Of a stretch of 10,318 nucleotides of DNA, positions 6,999-10,318 are shown one piece after another (the first letter of the stretch is position 1; every line of letters starts with the position of its first letter). Position numbers and translations under genes: made by a program. The notes beneath the pieces are model-generated. The model saw only the letters and a list, made by a program, of their open reading frames with translations, was not told the origin of the DNA and made no database searches. Source of the stretch: Prevotellaceae bacterium (lineage in GTDB: Bacteria > Bacteroidota > Bacteroidia > Bacteroidales > UBA932); contig JAIROQ010000215.1 of NCBI GenBank assembly GCA_031257455.1, positions 1 to 10,318 on the forward strand, given 5' to 3'.

Positions 6999-7787
6999 TT
7001 AAAAATAGTTAATTGCGTTCGTATCGTTTTTTGTCAAACGGACGGCAAAGTTAGGCATTTTTTTTGTAAGACAATGATAAAAAATATCCAGTACGTCTTT
7101 TTCGCTTTCGTAATGCCCGATATCGGCTATCAGCAAGCGATTACCGACATCGAAAAAATCATGGTACTTGAAGTCGGCGCTGACGAATGCCGCAGCTCCC
7201 GCCGCCAGTGAGTCGTTCAGCAGGAAAGCGCCGCTGCCGCCACATACCGCAACGCGTGAAATAGCCGTTGCCGGCGGCTGCGAATAACGGATGCACGGCG
7301 TGTGAAAGTTTGTTTTTACTAATTGCAAAAAATCTTTTGCAGGCAAGGCCGCCGGTAAGTCGCCGAGCAGGCCGTACCCGATGCTGCCGTCTTCTTTCGG
7401 CGCAAGGATTTGCCTGTTTTGAAGCTGTAATTTTTCAGCCATCGCCTCGCTCACGCCGCCGCGTATGCTATCAATGTTGGTGTGCGCCGCGTACAAAATC
7501 AGGTTATTTTTGATGGCTTTTTCTACGATGCGTTCCGTGCGGGTGTGGCCGGTAAGCTGTTTCAGTCCTTTGAAAATAACCGGATGATGCGAAATGATAA
7601 GGTTAGCGCCGGTTTGCAGGGCTTCATCCAATACCGCTTCGGTAACGTCCACGCACAGCAGCACGCCCGTTACGCCGGTTTGCGGATGGCCTACGCAAAA
7701 GCCGGCATTATCGTATGTTTCCTGATAATGCAATGGCGCCATTTCTTCAATGGCCGCCGTTACTTGTGCTGCAGTTAGTGGTGTCAT
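6999..7787 (-). CDS. Nif3-like dinuclear metal-centre protein (YbgI / GTP cyclohydrolase 1 type 2 family)
   Basis: The 262-residue protein carries the complete metal site of the Nif3/YbgI family: His67-His68 in ISHHPVIFKG, Asp106 in HTNIDSIRGG, and His225 with Glu229 in IGHYESE. The N-terminal YDNAGFCVG segment (25-33) is also typical. Relatives form toroidal hexamers with two metal ions per subunit. Some are annotated as GTP cyclohydrolase 1 type 2, but the physiological reaction remains uncertain. The length fits the short YbgI-like form. There is no room for the roughly 100-residue PII-like insert found in the middle of many longer homologues. It lies between the MerR-type gene (27-base gap) and the zinc-ribbon gene (18-base gap); linkage to the latter is seen widely in bacteria. 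Cytoplasmic, with no signal peptide. Confidence 0.95.
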   Translation of the reverse strand: MTPLTAAQVTAAIEEMAPLHYQETYDNAGFCVGHPQTGVTGVLLCVDVTEAVLDEALQTGANLIISHHPVIFKGLKQLTGHTRTERIVEKAIKNNLILYAAHTNIDSIRGGVSEAMAEKLQLQNRQILAPKEDGSIGYGLLGDLPAALPAKDFLQLVKTNFHTPCIRYSQPPATAISRVAVCGGSGAFLLNDSLAAGAAAFVSADFKYHDFFDVGNRLLIADIGHYESEKDVLDIFYHCLTKKMPNFAVRLTKNDTNAINYF

Positions 7788-7814
7788 GATTTTTCTTGCG
7801 GCAAAAATTACGGA

Positions 7815-8153
7815 TTAAAGTAATTCTTTTACTTCCAATAATTCGTTTTTTATTGCTTGTAAAGCGTCAATAATTTGTATATTGTAGTCTTCGCCGTTTT
7901 TATTTTCTTTTAATCGTTTTCGCGCTCCTTCCAATGTCATGCCTTGCGTTTTTATCAAGCGGTGGAGTATTTTAAAATTTTCCACATCGTCCGGCTGGAA
8001 GAGCCGATTGCCTTTCCTATTCTTGTGCGGACGGATGACGTCACTTAATTTATTCGACCAGAAACGAACTAACGATGTTGATTCGCCCAACATTTTTGCC
8101 ACTTCGCCAATAGTGTAGTATATTTTTTCTATTTCCGCTTCTTTGTAAGGCAT
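7815..8153 (-). CDS. MerR-family transcriptional regulator (small)
   Basis: The 112-residue protein has a MerR-type winged helix-turn-helix. YYTIGEVAKMLGESTSLVRFW (12-32) is the helix-turn-helix, and the wing contains GNRLFQPDDVENFKIL (48-63). The next helical segment, IKTQGMTLEGARKRL (67-81), is also standard. Residues 92-112 form a short leucine-rich helix suited to dimerisation. There is no C-terminal effector domain and no cysteine at all, so it is not a mercury- or other metal-sensing type as far as can be seen. It lies 21 bases after the upstream M23 gene and 27 before the Nif3-like gene. It is therefore probably cotranscribed with cell-wall genes, but its targets cannot be read from the sequence. 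I saw no clear dyad in the upstream promoter spacer. Confidence 0.93.
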   Translation of the reverse strand: MPYKEAEIEKIYYTIGEVAKMLGESTSLVRFWSNKLSDVIRPHKNRKGNRLFQPDDVENFKILHRLIKTQGMTLEGARKRLKENKNGEDYNIQIIDALQAIKNELLEVKELL

Positions 8154-8174
8154 GGGATTTATTTAAGTTTTCCA

Positions 8175-9137
8175 TCAGTCCAGCGATTGCCCGCTGTTGG
8201 TAGCCAGTTGTATCATGCGGTCGTATTCTTCAGGCGTGACATCAATGAAAAAGAAGTTCAAGGGGTCTAAAAATTTATCATTTTTCCGAACTTCATAATG
8301 CAGATGCGGTGCAATGGACAAGCCGGTATCGCCTACTGCCCCTATGACTTCCCCGCGTTTCACTTTTTGCCCGACTTTTACTTTGATTGCGCTTAAATGG
8401 GCATATAAAGTCGTGTAGCCGCCCACGCCATGGTCAATCACAATTTTATTGCCATATCCTTGCAGCGAAGTAGTGGCTTCTATCACCGTGCCGCCGCCGG
8501 TAGCCATCACATCTACGCCGGTAGCCGCTATCAAGTCTATACCGGTATGCATCTTTGCCACTTTGTAGCGCGGGTGAATGCGCATACCGATAGAGCCGCC
8601 GGTGCGCGTGAGGTCTTTATTCCGTAACGGCTGTACGGCCGGAATATTCCGACATTCCAATTCTTTTACTTTTGCCAGTGAGACAATCGTGTCCAGTGAT
8701 ATCATTTGGGCATAAGAGCGCACCAACAGGTTTTGCAACCGCCGGTCGGTCATTATCACCAAATCGGCATTGGCGAATGCTTCCAGATTTTCGTACCTGT
8801 TGGAACCGCCTACGCCCGTATTCATCGGCAATGGGTCGGCTTGAAAAATGGTACGGTAAATATTATTATCGCGCTGGTGGATGTCGTTCAATACGGTTTC
8901 CAATTGGTCGAAGCGGTTGTTCAGAGAGGTATATTGCGCCGTGAGCATGTCGTTTTCACGCAATAAGCCGCGTTCTTTCGGCGTGTCAAAAAATGCGGAA
9001 AAAATGAAATAATACAGCACCGCTAATACCACGCTGCCCAAAAAATAAAGCGTCCAGCGGCACAGGAGCTGCCATGCACCCTGCCGGACTTTTATGAAAT
9101 CCAGCTGTTCATGGTTGTATTTGTAGCGATAGGACAT
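8175..9137 (-). CDS. Membrane-anchored M23/LytM-domain peptidoglycan endopeptidase (copy 1)
   Basis: The 320-residue protein begins with a short basic cytoplasmic tail (MSYRYKYNHEQ). One transmembrane helix at about 28-48 is followed by a coiled coil at about 55-95 containing RDNNIYR, a helical linker, and a C-terminal M23 domain at about 183-296. The zinc-site pattern is complete: His197 and Asp201 (HTGID), His247 (YAHL), and His278/His280 (HLHYEV), so it should be catalytically active. M23 enzymes cut peptide cross-links in peptidoglycan. The single N-terminal helix predicts an inner-membrane anchor with the catalytic domain in the periplasm. It lies 9 bases after a paralogue with the same layout and 21 bases before the MerR-type gene. 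Roles in cell-shape control or division are known for similar proteins, but a specific role here is inference. Confidence 0.94.
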   Translation of the reverse strand: MSYRYKYNHEQLDFIKVRQGAWQLLCRWTLYFLGSVVLAVLYYFIFSAFFDTPKERGLLRENDMLTAQYTSLNNRFDQLETVLNDIHQRDNNIYRTIFQADPLPMNTGVGGSNRYENLEAFANADLVIMTDRRLQNLLVRSYAQMISLDTIVSLAKVKELECRNIPAVQPLRNKDLTRTGGSIGMRIHPRYKVAKMHTGIDLIAATGVDVMATGGGTVIEATTSLQGYGNKIVIDHGVGGYTTLYAHLSAIKVKVGQKVKRGEVIGAVGDTGLSIAPHLHYEVRKNDKFLDPLNFFFIDVTPEEYDRMIQLATNSGQSLD

Positions 9138-9146
9138 GGTTGGTAT

Positions 9147-10127
9147 TTAGTATTCGTTATTCATTCTTTGGGCAGCCTGCAAAATTCTTTCGTATTCATC
9201 CGGTTCAATGGTTACGTCAAAATAATTGAGCGGATTAACCGGCCTGCCTAAATAGTGTACTTCATAGTGTACATGGGGACCTGTAACCCCTCCGGTATTT
9301 CCTAATGTGCCGATTTGTGTGCCGCGTTTAATGACCTGCCCTTCCGTTACGCCAATGGAACGAAGATGCCCGTAAAGCGTTTTATAACCGAAACCATGGT
9401 CAATCTCGATACGATTGCCATAACCTTCACGGGAAAAAGAATGAACAACTTTTGTTACTATCCCGTCACCCGTAACGAATATCGGTGTTCCGATAGGCCC
9501 GCCGATATCCACGCCATTATGCGGCCGGCTGTCGCCATAAATAGGATGATGCTGGCGCACGCGAAAAACATCGGTGATGGATACGCTAATATTATCAATG
9601 GTAGTAGGCGCAATAATGGGGATACAATTTTTCATTTCTTCCATGCGCACAGCTAATTTTTCGATGGTATCAAACGATACCGATTGAACGTAGGCCTTTT
9701 TCAGCAGGATGTCCAGGTGGCGGGATGTATTGATTAATATGCCGGCATAATCCGATTTTTCAAATTCCATATACCGGTTTACCCCCCCGAAACCCGCATC
9801 ACGCACCGACACCGGGATAATATCCAATCCAAAAGTGGCGCGATATACATTGTTGTCGCGGCGCTGGATTTGCGTCAGGTAGTTATTGGTTTCCTGGAAA
9901 CGTTTATTCAGCAGCCCGTATTTCACCGCTATTTCGGCATTACTGCGAATGATGGAAAGCGATTTCGGCGTTTCAAAATATTGTGTGTAGATTACGTAAT
10001 AACTGACGGCCAACACGACACTCATCAGGAAACCTCGAAAAACACGCATTACCTTTTTCCGCCCGGAGGTACGCGATATTTCAAACAAGAGTGTTTCCGG
10101 ATTAAATTTATAACGTAAACGTGCCAT
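9147..10127 (-). CDS. Membrane-anchored M23/LytM-domain peptidoglycan endopeptidase (copy 2)
   Basis: I choose the ATG at 10125-10127 (326 residues), not the TTG 11 codons upstream. From the ATG the protein begins MARLRYKFNPE, which aligns with MSYRYKYNHE of the neighbouring paralogue, and the TTG falls inside the promoter candidate. A transmembrane helix lies at about 32-48, followed by a coiled coil with RDNNVYR and a C-terminal M23 domain at about 192-302. The zinc and catalytic residues are intact: His203 and Asp207 (HNGVD), His254 (YGHL), and His285/His287 (HVHYEV). The predicted topology is inner-membrane anchored with the enzyme in the periplasm. It is the first gene of its block. The layout matches copy 1 throughout, pointing to tandem duplication. 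The two have diverged in the linker and in the segment before the catalytic His, so they may not be redundant. Confidence 0.94.
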   Translation of the reverse strand: MARLRYKFNPETLLFEISRTSGRKKVMRVFRGFLMSVVLAVSYYVIYTQYFETPKSLSIIRSNAEIAVKYGLLNKRFQETNNYLTQIQRRDNNVYRATFGLDIIPVSVRDAGFGGVNRYMEFEKSDYAGILINTSRHLDILLKKAYVQSVSFDTIEKLAVRMEEMKNCIPIIAPTTIDNISVSITDVFRVRQHHPIYGDSRPHNGVDIGGPIGTPIFVTGDGIVTKVVHSFSREGYGNRIEIDHGFGYKTLYGHLRSIGVTEGQVIKRGTQIGTLGNTGGVTGPHVHYEVHYLGRPVNPLNYFDVTIEPDEYERILQAAQRMNNEY

Positions 10128-10157
10128 TGACCATAATATAATTGTAAATTTGACGGG

Positions 10158-10186
10158 CAAATATAAGAAAAAATTTCCACATACAA
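10158..10186 (-). promoter_or_regulatory. Putative Bacteroidota-type promoter of the M23-MerR-Nif3 block
   Basis: On the minus strand TATATTTG (10158-10165) matches the -7 consensus TAnnTTTG exactly. A TTG (10184-10186) lies 18 bases upstream, slightly under the usual 19-21 spacing. Transcription would start near 10151, leaving about 24 untranslated bases before the ATG at 10127. No Shine-Dalgarno-like sequence precedes that ATG, which is normal in this phylum. Confidence 0.6.
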
Positions 10187-10318
10187 GAAAAAGATTTACA
10201 CCCTTAAATCCGCAACCAAGAAAAAAGGCTCAGTCGCGAGGTTCATCAAAGCCATGAGAGCTGGTATTGTCTGGTTTTTTCAGAGGGAATTAAGTGAGAG
10301 GAATAAATTTTATTGATC
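10187..10318. other. Right-edge sequence without a supported gene
   Basis: This stretch upstream of the M23 block contains no convincing coding region. On the minus strand a 19-codon frame (10196-10255, encoding MALMNLATEPFFLVADLRV) ends just before the promoter, and a different minus-strand frame is open from the window edge for 23 codons. Neither has recognisable homology to me. A weak GGCT/AGCC stem followed by six T residues (about 10222-10252, minus strand) could be a poor terminator for a gene to the right. Confidence 0.4.

Noticed and set aside
7788..7814. Possible internal promoter before the Nif3-like gene (TAATTTTTG on the minus strand)
   Set aside because: Spacing inside the element is one base too long for TAnnTTTG and I found no well-placed TTG upstream; the 27-base gap fits simple cotranscription.

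Overview
The window is a compact stretch of a Bacteroidota chromosome, probably order Bacteroidales. All ten protein-coding genes lie on the minus strand. The assignment rests on a complete run of type IX secretion system (T9SS) core genes, a system confined to Bacteroidota, and on promoter-like sites matching the phylum's TTG / TAnnTTTG pattern. The porP-K-L-M-N order is the one known from Porphyromonas gingivalis. Species cannot be named from the sequence.

Two operon-like blocks are read right to left. The first (about 10127 down to 6159) holds two neighbouring membrane-anchored M23/LytM-domain proteins, a small MerR-type regulator, a Nif3-like dinuclear-metal protein and a coiled-coil C4 zinc-ribbon protein. 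Gaps are 9 to 27 bases. A good promoter candidate precedes it (10158-10186), and a strand-specific hairpin with a U-rich tail follows it (6103-6137).

The second block (5773 down to the left edge) is porP, gldK/porK, gldL/porL, gldM/porM and gldN/porN, with gaps of 18 to 57 bases. The last gene is cut off by the window edge. A second promoter candidate lies at 5810-5840. Together these genes encode the trans-envelope T9SS core: the inner-membrane GldL-GldM motor, the periplasmic/outer-membrane GldK-GldN ring, and the PorP outer-membrane protein. The system exports proteins across the outer membrane.

The 385-base gap between the blocks is AT-rich. It holds the promoter, the terminator, a degenerate 8-base tandem repeat and a short match to a Tn5-type transposon end. 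The rightmost ~120 bases contain no convincing gene. Both blocks are known kinds of loci, and I found no new multi-gene system. The points most worth checking are a three-fold 32-residue repeat in the cytoplasmic part of GldL, loss of the formylglycine-enzyme cysteine arrangement in GldK, corrected starts for two genes, and the repeat-bearing spacer.
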